DNA of 63,555 bases from an uncultured Sutterella sp. (GCA_900767875.1 CAAGAT010000053.1:1-63555); one strand, 5' to 3'; counted from the stretch's first letter, positions 8,449-17,498 are shown. Made by a program: numbers and translations. Notes: generated from the letters alone by a model not told the origin.

Positions 8449-9388
8449 AGCACTTGCAACTGCCAAGCCGAGGCCGCTGCCGTTATCTGTGGACGTTGGA
8501 CGACTACCAAGGCATTGCGGAGAATTTTGAATCGAACACCCCGTATCGCAAACTGTTCGTCACGGGAGCTCGAAAGCTCGATCTCGAATCCATTTATCTG
8601 ACCGCGCTGCTTCATTTGAATCGCCAAGAGGAGGTCTTGCGTTTTCGGGATTCGATCCTTGCCCTGCGGGAGGCCGGGCAACTCGCGTATCGTCTGGGGC
8701 TCAATCGGTTTGCCATCGACGCCCTACACCTGACGCCGACCGGGGACATGAGCAGGGCCTACGAGGCAATGCAGGCCATCGAACGCATTCGACCCATCGA
8801 GGTCTTCTGGCAAAAAATTGCGCTCACCAATCGGTTTCGGTGGTGGGAAACGGCCCGGTGCGCACGCCTCACGGATCGGAAATCGATGCTTCGGACATCG
8901 TGATCCGATTCAATACGTTCCGCATTGCCGGCTATGAAGCGTTCATCGGATCCAAAACCGATGCCTGGTGTCATATCTGCGACGTGCGCTGCGACGCCAA
9001 CGTCATGGAGCTTTACGACGCCATCCCCCAAGTCATTCTCACGGACAATCCGCTGAATGTTCCGGTGGGCGAGAGCTTTCTGCACGACGTTCTGGACGAC
9101 AAAAAATCGCTGTATTTCATCCCGCAACGTCTGGTCACCGAAACCGCCGCCACACTCGGATCCATTCCCTCCAGCGGCGCCCGATTGCTCATCAGTCTGG
9201 CCGAAAACAGCCCCCTAAAGATCCGGGCAAAGATCCACGGCTTTTCCTTCCTGTCCGACCACTACAACCCCAACCGGTTTGATCACTATTACGAGGAAAA
9301 GAGCGAATCCAAAGAAAGGGCGCACAACGTTGACCACGAGGTCGCTTTGCTCAGGTCCCTTTTTGCCGGGGATTCGGTCGATTTATGA
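8445..9388 (+). pseudogene. Frameshifted GT29 (sialyltransferase-like) glycosyltransferase
   Basis: Two frames together make one protein of about 314 residues. The first frame (from ATG 8445) runs to about 8835, ending ALTNRF; the second continues SVVGNGPVRTPHG. The junction would be in frame if one T were added to the TTT at 8835-8837. The downstream part carries the sialyltransferase-like signatures VGNGP, IDASDIVIRFN (L-motif type), PSSGARLL (S-motif type) and a terminal HNVDHEVALL, the family's HDxxxE-like element. The start overlaps the DUF3482 stop by four bases, so it was translationally coupled. Could be a recent pseudogene, a phase variant or a sequencing error; the downstream frame could also start at GTG 8840 but lacks a ribosome site. 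Confidence 0.75.
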
Positions 9389-9389
9389 A

Positions 9390-9426
9390 AAACGGGTACG
9401 TCGCGTCCGTTGCGCAGCATACCCGT
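9390..9426 (-). terminator. secF terminator
   Basis: Stem ACGGGTA / TACCCGT (9392-9398, 9420-9426); read on the minus strand it ends in TTTTT. Lies between secF and the convergent GT29 gene. Confidence 0.55.
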
Positions 9427-9463
9427 CAATGTGTCTCAGCGTGTCGTAAAGACGGCTTGAGCC

Positions 9464-10399
9464 TTACGGCACCATCTCCTGCACCTCATCTTTCTTGATG
9501 GGCTTGACGAGGTCTTCGCGCTTGACGCCAAGGTACATGGCGATGGCTGCGGCCACGAACACGGACGAATAGACGCCGAGCAGAATGCCGATCGTCAGAG
9601 CCAAGGCAAAATAGTGCAGCGCCGGCCCGCCGAAGAAGAACATCGCCAGGGTCATCGCCAGAGTCGAGCCGTGGGTGATCACCGTACGGGAGATCGTGGC
9701 GGTAATGGCCGAGTTGATCACCTCCACCGTATCGGTGCGGCGCATCTTGCGGAAGTGCTCGCGCACGCGGTCGAAAATAATCACCGACTCGTTCACCGAG
9801 TAGCCCAGCACAGCCAGTACGGCCGCCAGAACCGGCAGCGAGAATTCCCATCCCATCACGGCAAAGATACCCACCACGATCACGATGTCGTGCAGGTTGG
9901 CGATGATGGCCGCCACGGCAAACTTCCACTCAAAGCGAAGCGACAGGTAGATGATGATGCCCACCACCACGAGTAACAGGGCCGTCAGACCGTCGGTGGC
10001 AAGCTCTTCGCCTACCTGCGGGCCCACGAACTCGTTATTGAGCATCTTGACGCCCGGGGCGGTTTCCTGCAGGGCCTTCATGAGTTCCCCGGCCATCTGA
10101 CCGGAGGTTTCACCCTCCTTCATCGGAAGACGGATCATGATGTCGCGGGCCGTGCCGTAGTTCTGCACGGCCGCCTCCACCCCGAGCTTGTTTTGAATCT
10201 GCTCGCGGATCTGTTCGGTCTGCACCGCCTCGGGGTACTGCACCACGACCTGGGTGCCGCCCGTAAATTCGATCGAGAGCGACAGGCCGTGCCAGAAGAG
10301 CCAGAAGACGGCCACCACAAATGAGATCAAGGAAATCGCGTTCAGGATGTACGAATAACGCATGAACGGGATCGTCTTGTGAATGCGGAAAAACTCCAT
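9464..10399 (-). CDS. secF: Protein translocase subunit SecF
   Basis: Inner-membrane accessory subunit of the Sec translocon that uses proton motive force to pull secreted proteins out, 311 residues. One N-terminal membrane helix (about 15-37) is followed by the periplasmic domain with SIEFTGGTQVVVQYP, then five C-terminal helices. The RND-type motif YSVNESVIIFDRVREHFR is present. It follows secD by 31 bases on the same strand. Normal length. Confidence 0.96.
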   Translation of the reverse strand: MEFFRIHKTIPFMRYSYILNAISLISFVVAVFWLFWHGLSLSIEFTGGTQVVVQYPEAVQTEQIREQIQNKLGVEAAVQNYGTARDIMIRLPMKEGETSGQMAGELMKALQETAPGVKMLNNEFVGPQVGEELATDGLTALLLVVVGIIIYLSLRFEWKFAVAAIIANLHDIVIVVGIFAVMGWEFSLPVLAAVLAVLGYSVNESVIIFDRVREHFRKMRRTDTVEVINSAITATISRTVITHGSTLAMTLAMFFFGGPALHYFALALTIGILLGVYSSVFVAAAIAMYLGVKREDLVKPIKKDEVQEMVP

Positions 10400-10430
10400 G
10401 ATTTTCCTCTTATGAATGCGTTGCTTCGCG

Positions 10431-12323
10431 TTACTTGGTTTGCATCTTCGCCGGATCCGGACGCCACACCTGACCGATGTGCACGCGGGTGAGCTTCTTG
10501 CGGCGGCCGTAGATGAGGTTCACCAAGCCGCGCGAGACGATCACGGAGGTGAAAAGACTCGTCATGATGCCCAGGCAATGCACCACGGCAAAGCCGCGCA
10601 CGGGGCCCGAGCCGAAGATCAACAAAGCAATACCGGCAATGAGGCTCGTGACGTTCGAGTCGATAATCGTGGCAAAAGCCATGCCGTAGCCTTCGCTGAT
10701 CGCCAGCTGCGGCGTTCGCCCGATGCGTAGCTCCTCTCGGATACGTTCGTTGATCAGCACGTTCGAGTCCACAGCCATACCCAGCGTCAGGGCGATAGCC
10801 GCGATGCCCGGCAGCGTCAAGGTGGCCTGCAACATGGACAGCAAGGCGATCAGGCACATCACGTTGCACATGAGGCTCACGGCCGACACGATGCCGAAGA
10901 CCTGGTAGTAAAGCATCATGAACACGGCCACGATGCCAAAACCGTAGAGCGTGGAACGGAAACCCGCGGCAATGTTGTCGGCACCCAGCGACGGGCCGAT
11001 CAGGCGCTCTTCGACGATTTCCATGGGAGCCGCGAGGGACCCGGCGCGCAGGAGCAGAGCCGTGTCCGTGGCTTCGATCGTGGTCATGCGGCCGGAAATC
11101 TGCACGCGGCCGCCCGCGATTTCCTGACGGATCACGGGAGCCGTGACCACTTCACCCTTGCCCTTTTCAAAAAGGATGATGGCCATGCGCTTGCCGACGT
11201 TGTCACGCGTGACGTCGCGGAAGATGCGGGCTCCCTTGTTGTCCAACGTCAGGTTGACCGTCGGCTCCTGCGTCTGGCTGTCAAACCCGGGCTGGGCGTC
11301 GTTCAAGTTTTCACCGGTGAGCACCACGCGGCGCTTGACGAGAATCGGACGGCCTTCGCGGTCCATGTACTTTTCGTCGCCAAAGGGCACGTTGCCTTGC
11401 GAGAGCTGCGTGAGGGCCTCCGGCGAGTCGTCCACCATGCGCACTTCGAGAGTTGCGGTACGGCCGAGGATGTCCTTGGCCTTGGCCGTATCCTGCACGC
11501 CGGGCAGCTGCACGACGATGCGGTCGGCCCCCTGCTGCGCGATCACGGGCTCGGCCACGCCGAGCTCGTTGATACGGTTGTGCAGGGTGGAGATGTTTTG
11601 CTTGAGAGCGTATTCCTGCACGTTCTGGATGGCCTTCTGCGAGAGCTCGACCGAGAGCAGGAACTTGCCGGCGCGCTCGCTTTCGGTGACCACCAGGTCG
11701 GGCTGCGTGCTACGCAGCAGGTCGTTGGCGCGGGCGCGCTCGTCCTGATCGTTAAAGGCGATCACCACCGTATTGCCCTGACGGGAAATGCCGGCGTGAC
11801 GGATACGCTTGTCTCTGAACTGCGTGCGCAGGTCAGAAGCCGTCGATTCAGCACGCTTTTCAATGGCCGAGTGCATGTCGACCTGAAGCAGGAAGTGCAC
11901 GCCGCCGCGAAGGTCAAGACCGAGATACATCGGCAGGGCGTTGAGCTTTAAAAGCCACGAGGGCGTGTTGGGCACGAGGTTGGGCGCCACGATGTACGAG
12001 GGATCCGTACGGTCGGGGTTCAGAGCCTTTTCGAGCACTTCCCGGGCCTGCAGCTGCTTTTCGGCGTCGGTCGGGTCAAAGCGCACGCGCACCGTGTTTT
12101 GCTGAGCTCCCTGCTCAAAGAACACGCCGTTGGGCGTGAGTTTGGCGTCCGCCAGGGCCCTTTGCACCCGGCCGAGCACCGCCTCGTCGATCTTGACGGT
12201 CGACTTGCCGGCGCTGACCTGCACCGCAGGCGATTCACCGTAGAAATTGGGCAGGGTGTACACCGCGGCGATAAAGAGCACCAGCGCAATGACGATGTAC
12301 TTCCAAAGAGCGTATCGATTCAT
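10431..12323 (-). CDS. secD: Protein translocase subunit SecD
   Basis: Partner of SecF, 630 residues. N-terminal membrane helix (MNRYALWKYIVIALVL), large periplasmic domain with P1 and head regions (YLGLDLRGGVHFLLQVD), and six-helix RND core containing LTLGMAVDSNVLINERIREE. The start at 12323 is taken because the signal-anchor begins there; upstream in-frame sequence is not hydrophobic. secD, secF and yajC form the usual ancillary Sec cluster, but the commonly linked tgt and queA lie 20 kb away here. Confidence 0.96.
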   Translation of the reverse strand: MNRYALWKYIVIALVLFIAAVYTLPNFYGESPAVQVSAGKSTVKIDEAVLGRVQRALADAKLTPNGVFFEQGAQQNTVRVRFDPTDAEKQLQAREVLEKALNPDRTDPSYIVAPNLVPNTPSWLLKLNALPMYLGLDLRGGVHFLLQVDMHSAIEKRAESTASDLRTQFRDKRIRHAGISRQGNTVVIAFNDQDERARANDLLRSTQPDLVVTESERAGKFLLSVELSQKAIQNVQEYALKQNISTLHNRINELGVAEPVIAQQGADRIVVQLPGVQDTAKAKDILGRTATLEVRMVDDSPEALTQLSQGNVPFGDEKYMDREGRPILVKRRVVLTGENLNDAQPGFDSQTQEPTVNLTLDNKGARIFRDVTRDNVGKRMAIILFEKGKGEVVTAPVIRQEIAGGRVQISGRMTTIEATDTALLLRAGSLAAPMEIVEERLIGPSLGADNIAAGFRSTLYGFGIVAVFMMLYYQVFGIVSAVSLMCNVMCLIALLSMLQATLTLPGIAAIALTLGMAVDSNVLINERIREELRIGRTPQLAISEGYGMAFATIIDSNVTSLIAGIALLIFGSGPVRGFAVVHCLGIMTSLFTSVIVSRGLVNLIYGRRKKLTRVHIGQVWRPDPAKMQTK

Positions 12324-12535
12324 AGAAAAACTCCGGGCCGGCTTGTCCGAAAACCCAAGCGGTTCCCTGCGACAAGCGCCTTTCGTTGTAAAACTCGAGT
12401 GTGGCCGCCGGCGTGAGCCGGCTGGCTTTGCGGCTCTCTCAAGCCGCCTGCGGATGGTCGAACTTTTGTCCCGCCATCTGCGCAACGACCGCAAGGGGCC
12501 GCTAAGACCGATTGCGGTGCGTCAATGAAACAGCA

Positions 12536-12588
12536 AAGCGGGCGTCAGCTCTCCCGTATGAATTCGGAAGTGCCGGCACGCCCGCTTC
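12536..12588 (-). terminator. Hairpin between yajC and secD
   Basis: 10-bp arms AAGCGGGCGT / ACGCCCGCTT separated by about 33 bases just downstream of yajC. No strong T run follows (GCTTTGCTGTTTC), so it may attenuate rather than stop transcription. Confidence 0.4.
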
Positions 12589-12599
12589 AAGCCCGACGA

Positions 12600-12953
12600 T
12601 TACTTGTCGATCGACTTGAGGGTGCCCTTGGGCAGCACCGTCTGGATGGCGCCGCGCTGCATCGTGATCGTCACGGCCTTGTCGTCGACCTTGCTGATTT
12701 CGATGACGACGTACTGCTCGTCCAAGGAAGCGATGCGGCCGGCAAGCCCGCCGATCGTCACGACTTCGTCGCCCTTGGCCAGGGCCTCAACCATCTTCTG
12801 GTGTTCCTTCTGGCGCTTTTGCTGCGGACGGATCAGGAAGAACCAGAAAACCACGAAAATCAGAATGATCGGGACGATCTGCATCAGAAGACCCGTGGTG
12901 CCGCCGGCGGCGGCATCGGCGGTCTGGGCCATTGCATCCGAAATGAAAAACAC
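12600..12953 (-). CDS. yajC: Sec translocon accessory protein YajC
   Basis: Single-pass inner-membrane protein of 117 residues that associates with SecDF. One long hydrophobic helix (GLLMQIVPIILIFVVFWFFL, about 21-40) is followed by RPQQKRQKEHQKMVEALAKGDEVVTIGGLAG, the family hallmark. The start is a GTG at 12953 with AAGAGGT five bases upstream; the short N-terminus MFFISDAMAQ resembles other betaproteobacterial YajC proteins. Confidence 0.95.
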   Translation of the reverse strand: MFFISDAMAQTADAAAGGTTGLLMQIVPIILIFVVFWFFLIRPQQKRQKEHQKMVEALAKGDEVVTIGGLAGRIASLDEQYVVIEISKVDDKAVTITMQRGAIQTVLPKGTLKSIDK

Positions 12954-13188
12954 GTCTTACCTCTTACGTTTGTGTTCTCGTTGAAAATTGTCTTATCCGG
13001 TGCGCCCGGCGGGCACGTGCGGAAAAAGCCTTTGGATTATACGGAAATTCGTCTGAGAGCCTGCAAAAACCCTTGAGAATTGGCGGAAAATCCCATCCTT
13101 TCTCAACCGTTTGCAACGGGGCTGCGTTTGGACCATTCCGTTGTTCTCGGATCTTCGGCGGCTCGCCTTCGTCTTTCCACTCTTTGGC

Positions 13189-14259
13189 TTACGGCACGAG
13201 TGCCGGGTCATCGAGACCCGTGCGCTCATCCAGCCCAAAGAGAATGTTCATGGCCTGCACGGACTGACCCGCGGCACCCTTGACGAGGTTGTCTTCGACG
13301 GCCAGCACGATGATGAGCTCGCCGTTGCCCGGACGGTGCACCGCCAGACGCAGGAAGTTCGAGCCGCGCACGCTTCGCGTCTCGGGCGTGGAGCCCGCGG
13401 GCATCACGTCCACAAAGTACTCGTCCTTGTAGCGGTTCTCGTAGAGCGCCTGCAGGTCGAGTTCGGTATCGGGGTTCTTGAGGCGAATGTAGATCGTCGA
13501 GTGAATCCCGCGGATCGTCGGCAACAGGTGCGGCACAAACGTGAGCTTGACGGCGTCGGTACCGGCCATCATCCGGAGCTGCTGCTCGATCTCAGGACCA
13601 TGACGGTGGCCCTTCAAGCCATAGGCATGGAAGTTGTCCGACATCTCGGCCGTGATCAGGGACACATCCGCCTTCTTGCCCGCCCCCGAAATCCCCGACT
13701 TGCTGTCGGCGATGATGGTGGACAGTTCAAAGGTGCCCGGATGCGCCTTTTCATATTCCATGAGGGGCAACAGGCCCAGCTCGATGGAGGTGGGATAGCA
13801 GCCCGCCATCCCCAGGATCCGGGCGTCCTTCATCTTCTCGCGCATCGTCTCGGGCTGACCGTAGACGCTCTCGGCCAACAGATCCGTGCAGGCGTGATCG
13901 AGCTTGTACCACTGCTTGAACACGGCGGGGTCACGCAGGCGGAAGTCCGCCGCAAGGTCAATGATTTTGACGCCCGCCTCCGTCAACTCGCGCGCCATGC
14001 TCATCGCCACGCCGTGGGGCGTTGCAAAGAAGACGACGTCGCACTCGGTCAGTTTGGCCTCTTCCGCGGTGGAAAAGATAAGATCGTCCATAAAGCCCCT
14101 TAAGGACGGATACATGCTCGTCACCGGCGTGCCCGCTTCCTTTCTCGAGGTGATGGCGCACACCTTCACATTGGGATGACGCGCCAAAAGCCGCAGCAGC
14201 TCCACGCCCGTGTAGCCCGTGCCGCCCACAATGCCGACCCTGATCGTTTTTTCCTGCAT
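13189..14259 (-). CDS. argC: N-acetyl-gamma-glutamyl-phosphate reductase
   Basis: NADPH-dependent reductase of arginine biosynthesis, 356 residues. Rossmann motif VGIVGGTGYTGVELLRLL at the N-terminus and the active-site Cys in LGMAGCYPTSIELGLLPL. Later conserved HxGR-type residues appear in LKGHRHGPEIEQ. The start MQEKTIRVG at 14259 fits the family; the open frame extends upstream without similarity. Transcribed away from rpsI after a terminator, so it probably has its own promoter. Confidence 0.96.
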   Translation of the reverse strand: MQEKTIRVGIVGGTGYTGVELLRLLARHPNVKVCAITSRKEAGTPVTSMYPSLRGFMDDLIFSTAEEAKLTECDVVFFATPHGVAMSMARELTEAGVKIIDLAADFRLRDPAVFKQWYKLDHACTDLLAESVYGQPETMREKMKDARILGMAGCYPTSIELGLLPLMEYEKAHPGTFELSTIIADSKSGISGAGKKADVSLITAEMSDNFHAYGLKGHRHGPEIEQQLRMMAGTDAVKLTFVPHLLPTIRGIHSTIYIRLKNPDTELDLQALYENRYKDEYFVDVMPAGSTPETRSVRGSNFLRLAVHRPGNGELIIVLAVEDNLVKGAAGQSVQAMNILFGLDERTGLDDPALVP

Positions 14260-14350
14260 GTCCGATAACTCCCGTTGCTTGTTATCCGAGACGTGCGGCA
14301 GAAAGTCGGAAAAGTCCTCCGGCCCAAGGCCTATCGCTGCCGGCGGACAT

Positions 14351-14386
14351 AAAAAAAGACCGCCGCCCGCGGTGGGAGACGGTCTT
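14351..14386 (-). terminator. rplM-rpsI operon terminator
   Basis: Stem AAGACCG / CGGTCTT (14356-14362, 14380-14386) followed on the minus strand by seven T. A strong intrinsic terminator about 65 bases after the rpsI stop. Confidence 0.75.
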
Positions 14387-14402
14387 GGCTCTTGCCCGGC
14401 TC

Positions 14403-14423
14403 CTGCCCGCACACTGTGCGGGC
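14403..14423. repeat. Perfect inverted repeat after rpsI
   Basis: TGCCCGCACA-C-TGTGCGGGCA, a 10-bp perfect palindrome with one central base. No T run follows on either strand. It lies upstream of the operon terminator and could be an RNA-end-stabilising hairpin. Confidence 0.5.
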
Positions 14424-14451
14424 AAGTATACCGAGCGTGAGAGGCGAACGA

Positions 14452-14844
14452 TTAGCGCTTGCTGAACTGCTTGGCGCGGCGGGCCTTGCGCAGACCAACC
14501 TTCTTACGTTCGACTTCACGGGCGTCGCGGGTCACGAGACCGGCGGCCGACAGGACGGGTTTCAGGCCCGCATCGTAGTCGATCAGCGCGCGGGTGATGC
14601 CGTGGCGCACGGCGCCGGCCTGGCCGGATTCACCGCCGCCCGTCACGTTGACCATGATGTCAAACGTTTCGAGGTTTTCGGTGAGAACCAGGGGCTGCAT
14701 CACGACCATGCGGCCGGTTTCACGCTTGAAGAAATCGTTGAGTTCGCGGCCGTTGATCACGATCTTGCCGGAGCCGCGCTTGATGAAGACGCGAGCGACG
14801 GAGCTCTTGCGGCGGCCGGTGCCGTAGTTGTAGTTACCGATCAT
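14452..14844 (-). CDS. rpsI: 30S ribosomal protein S9
   Basis: Small-subunit protein of 130 residues. Starts with the typical NYNYGTGRRKSSVARVF, includes GSGKIVINGR and ends with the basic tail RRAKQFSKR that reaches the P-site tRNA. Twelve bases downstream of rplM, the near-universal rplM-rpsI pair. Confidence 0.98.
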   Translation of the reverse strand: MIGNYNYGTGRRKSSVARVFIKRGSGKIVINGRELNDFFKRETGRMVVMQPLVLTENLETFDIMVNVTGGGESGQAGAVRHGITRALIDYDAGLKPVLSAAGLVTRDAREVERKKVGLRKARRAKQFSKR

Positions 14845-14855
14845 CTGTATCCACC

Positions 14856-15284
14856 TTAAATGTCAAGAACCTTGGGCTGCTGTGCGGTGTGCGGGTGTTC
14901 GGCGCCGGCGTAGATCTTGAGCTTCTTGATCATGGCGTAGCCGAGACGGCCCTTCGGGAGCATACCCTTGACCGCGATTTCGAGCGCACGGCCGGGGTGC
15001 TTGGCCTGCATTTCCTTAAAGGTGGTTTCGTACACGCCGCCCGGGTAGCCGGTGTGACGGTAGTACGTCTTCTTGCCCGCCTTTTCAGCCGACATCGTGA
15101 GCTTGTCGGCGTTGATCACGACGATGTAGTCGCCCGTATCGACATGCGGCGTGTATTCGGGCTTGTGCTTGCCGCGCAAGCGGAGTGCGATTTCGGCAGC
15201 AAGGCGGCCGAGCACCTTGTTGCTGCCATCGACCACGTACCAGTCGCGCTGAACTTCGAGCGGCTTGGCAGAGAAGGTCTTCAT
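14856..15284 (-). CDS. rplM: 50S ribosomal protein L13
   Basis: Large-subunit protein of 142 residues, exactly the usual length. Motifs include VDGSNKVLGRLAAEIALRLR, HVDTGDYIVVINADKL, and GMLPKGRLGYAMIKKLKIY. The start MKTFSAKP at 15284 is set by family length, although the open frame extends upstream. First gene of the rplM-rpsI operon, with a good sigma-70 promoter about 275 bases upstream. Confidence 0.98.
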   Translation of the reverse strand: MKTFSAKPLEVQRDWYVVDGSNKVLGRLAAEIALRLRGKHKPEYTPHVDTGDYIVVINADKLTMSAEKAGKKTYYRHTGYPGGVYETTFKEMQAKHPGRALEIAVKGMLPKGRLGYAMIKKLKIYAGAEHPHTAQQPKVLDI

Positions 15285-15558
15285 GGTTATCACCTGATTT
15301 ACAAAAGGACGCTGCAGATTTCTTAACCGCCTCGCGCAGGGTGGCGCCCGCGCTTTGCACAGGTTGGAACCGTTGAGCGGCCTGCTTGCGTCAATAAACA
15401 AAAATGTGGCGCAAACAACGAGCGACGGCACGCTCTAACTTCGCGCCGCTGACCTCATTGCTTGACAGCCTTGAATTTCTTGTTGATTTTTTCCGCTTGT
15501 CGCGCCCGGTCCAGTGGAAAACGGGGAAACCGAGTGCACGGTGAAAATCAGACGCGCA

Positions 15559-15587
15559 ATGATACACGAAGAAAACGGTTTTGCCAA
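15559..15587 (-). promoter_or_regulatory. Sigma-70 promoter upstream of rplM
   Basis: On the minus strand TTGGCA, 17-bp spacer, TATCAT. It would give a leader of roughly 270 bases before rplM. Nothing else in the 15285-15753 interval reads as a gene; it holds this promoter and the csp terminator-like hairpin. Confidence 0.55.
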
Positions 15588-15681
15588 CACCGTCCTAGCG
15601 TCAACGGCGTTGTTTTCACGGCGGATTTTTGCGTGCGTCCGGAATGGGGTTTGTGGGGTGTCCGCTCGCCGCAGACAAGTG

Positions 15682-15701
15682 AGGGACGGCAAGCCGTCCC
15701 T
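15682..15701 (-). terminator. Hairpin downstream of the cold-shock gene
   Basis: AGGGACGGC / GCCGTCCCT, 9-bp stem with a two-base gap. The downstream minus-strand sequence (CACTTGTCT) has only a weak T run. Confidence 0.4.
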
Positions 15702-15753
15702 CCGTGTCTTGATTCCGTTCGATGCGCGAGCCATGGCCGGCATCGCGGACCAG

Positions 15754-15963
15754 TTATTCGCGCACGGGTTTGATGTGCGCCGCCTGCTTGCCCTTGGGGC
15801 CGGTGACGACCTCGTAGGAGACCTTCTGGCCTTCCTTGAGGCTCTTAAAGCCCTTCATCTCAATGGCGGAAAAATGCGCGAAAAGGTCTTCGCCGCCTTC
15901 GTCGGGCGTGATGAACCCAAATCCCTTGGCGTCGTTGAACCACTTGACGATACCTTGTGCCAT
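15754..15963 (-). CDS. Cold-shock family protein
   Basis: Single cold-shock domain of 69 residues that binds single-stranded RNA or DNA. Both nucleic-acid motifs are intact: RNP1-like KGFGFITPD and RNP2-like DLFAHFSAI. Starts GIVKWFNDAKGFGF as in CspA-type proteins. The stretch upstream (15964-16340) has no convincing gene; part of it may be a long 5' leader, which cold-shock genes often have. Confidence 0.95.
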   Translation of the reverse strand: MAQGIVKWFNDAKGFGFITPDEGGEDLFAHFSAIEMKGFKSLKEGQKVSYEVVTGPKGKQAAHIKPVRE

Positions 15964-16327
15964 AACCTCTCTCCCTTCTTGTCGATTTGCTTAAGGGTTG
16001 TAGTCGAAACAAACGATCCGCGGCGAAGAGCCTCCCATCGGAGTTCCTTGAAGCGCGCGCGGATTTCTGTCAGCGCTACATTACGCTCTTCCGAGGACAA
16101 ATGGCTCACGCCGGGCGACGAGTTTGGGGGTAAGTGCGCATTTTCTTGCCTTTAGGCACGATTTTGCCCGCCCGTCGGGTCAAAAACGGGGGAACGAAGC
16201 CGTTTTGAAATTCCTGCTCATTTCTACTCACCTGCAATTCAGATGAGCGACAGCAGGTTTTCTACCCTAATCTTCTGGAGCAGTTACCTTGGGATGCCCC
16301 CTTGGCAGAGCTGTTCTCTCATCGGTT

Positions 16328-16354
16328 GGGCACCATCTCTTTAGGAGATGGCAC
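16328..16354 (-). repeat. Inverted repeat across the end of the TnpB remnant
   Basis: GGCACCATCTC-TTTAG-GAGATGGCACC, an 11-bp perfect stem overlapping the stop codon of the TnpB fragment. In IS200/IS605 elements the 3' end of tnpB and the element end encode the guide (omega) RNA scaffold; this hairpin is in the right place to be part of one. Confidence 0.5.
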
Positions 16355-16742
16355 CGCCGACCAGTTCGCCGTCCGGTTGGCTACCACTGGCAGGGCATAA
16401 GTCCGGTGAACTCTCGGACTGATTCTCAAGCGGTTTCCCGCCGCAATCCCGGTATTTGACGTAGTCACGCAAATTCCTGGCGGCGTTCAAATCCCGATCT
16501 TCAATGGCCTGCCCGCAGTGCGGGCACGTCCAGTGCCGATCCGAGAGCGTGAGCCCCTCGTTTTTTGCATGACAGAAATTACAAAGCTTTGAGCTGGCAA
16601 ACCAGCGGTCGGCCACAATGAATTCTCCGCGATGCCGTAATCGCGATGAGCCTGCGCCACGGTGATCTCCTTGGACAGGATCCGACCAAGTACTTGATTC
16701 TTCTTTTCTAAGGCGTGAGCTTTTGCCACGGGATCTCTCCAT
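16341..16742 (-). pseudogene. TnpB (IS200/IS605 OrfB) C-terminal remnant
   Basis: Only the last 90 or so codons resemble TnpB: ADRWFASSKLCNFCH, the second zinc-ribbon pair CPHCG, and DRDLNAARNLRDY with the last RuvC-type Asp. The zinc ribbon CxxC...CxxC is intact, but the rest of the RuvC nuclease and the helical lobe are missing. Upstream sequence to about 16742 is in frame but unrelated, so a junction lies near 16630. In another frame (VAKAHALEKKNQVLGRILSK, near 16640-16740) there is a helix-turn-helix-like fragment, possibly from a different transposase. Non-functional as a nuclease. Confidence 0.7.
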
Positions 16743-16911
16743 GCCCCCCTGAATTTAGGTTGGGAAGTATTTTGACATAGAGGGCTACTGCGTTCGCCCT
16801 GGTGCAAAGCGGCCAATATACGATATATTACCTAGTCGGGTTCATCCCTTTTCGGTTTTGTTGTCCCTGCGGGGACGTTGTTTGTTTCTCGCGTTTGAGT
16901 TTCTCACTGCC

Positions 16912-17397
16912 ATGCCGCGGCTTATCCTGGGTTTGATGTTGTGTGCGGCTGCGGGCGGCCTTGCCGCTCAGCAGCTCAACGAAGTGCAGGCCATCAAACT
17001 CGGCGAGCGCATCGTCGAACTTGAAGTGGCGCGCACGTCCGTCGAGCACCGCACCGGGCTCATGCACCGCGAGGCCATGCCCGAAAACCACGGCATGCTC
17101 TTTATCTTCGCCGCCCCCCGGCCAATCGCCATGTGGATGAAAAACACCCTGATGGATCTCGATGCGGCCTTCGTGGACGAATGCGGCTCCATCACGCAGA
17201 TCGTCACCATGAAAAAGGGGACCCTCGATCTGCACCACTCGCGGGTGGACACCTCGCGCGTCATTGAAATGAACGCGGGCTGGTTCCGTCGTCACGACGT
17301 CAAGGTCGGCACACAGATCGACTCGCTCTCGGATCCGGCGTACTGCCGCGCCCCCGCGGGCGAAGGCGCTGCGGTTGAGCAACCCGAGACGCCGTAA
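16912..17397 (+). CDS. DUF192 family exported protein
   Basis: A 161-residue protein with a short signal peptide (MPRLILGLMLCAAAGGLAAQ) and a DUF192 domain: ELEVARTSVEHRTGLMHREAMPE, GMLFIFAAPRPIAMWMKNTL, and the later VIEMNAGWF. These are the standard family blocks. DUF192 proteins are small exported proteins of unknown biochemical role. The start at 16912 is chosen to give a conventional signal peptide; the frame is open back to 16858. The gene stands alone between the TnpB remnant and sodB. Confidence 0.9.
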   Translation: MPRLILGLMLCAAAGGLAAQQLNEVQAIKLGERIVELEVARTSVEHRTGLMHREAMPENHGMLFIFAAPRPIAMWMKNTLMDLDAAFVDECGSITQIVTMKKGTLDLHHSRVDTSRVIEMNAGWFRRHDVKVGTQIDSLSDPAYCRAPAGEGAAVEQPETP

Positions 17398-17463
17398 GGT
17401 TCTTCTCTTCCCCTTTGCGGGGCCCGTCTGTTGCGACCGAGCCCGTTTGCCGGGCCGCAGCTG

Positions 17464-17498
17464 CAAAAAGAGCGGCTCAACCGCAGTCAAACCGCTCT
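17464..17498 (-). terminator. sodB terminator
   Basis: Stem AGAGCGG / CCGCTCT (17469-17475, 17492-17498) followed on the minus strand by TTTTT, about 65 bases after the sodB stop. Confidence 0.6.

Noticed and set aside
8840..9388. Separate GTG-started gene for the GT29 C-terminal part
   Set aside because: No ribosome site, and the start falls inside the conserved VVGNGP motif, so it is the second half of one frameshifted gene.
15855..16109. Possible small gene upstream of the cold-shock gene on the minus strand
   Set aside because: It overlaps the csp coding start and 5' leader in another frame with no ribosome site or similarity.
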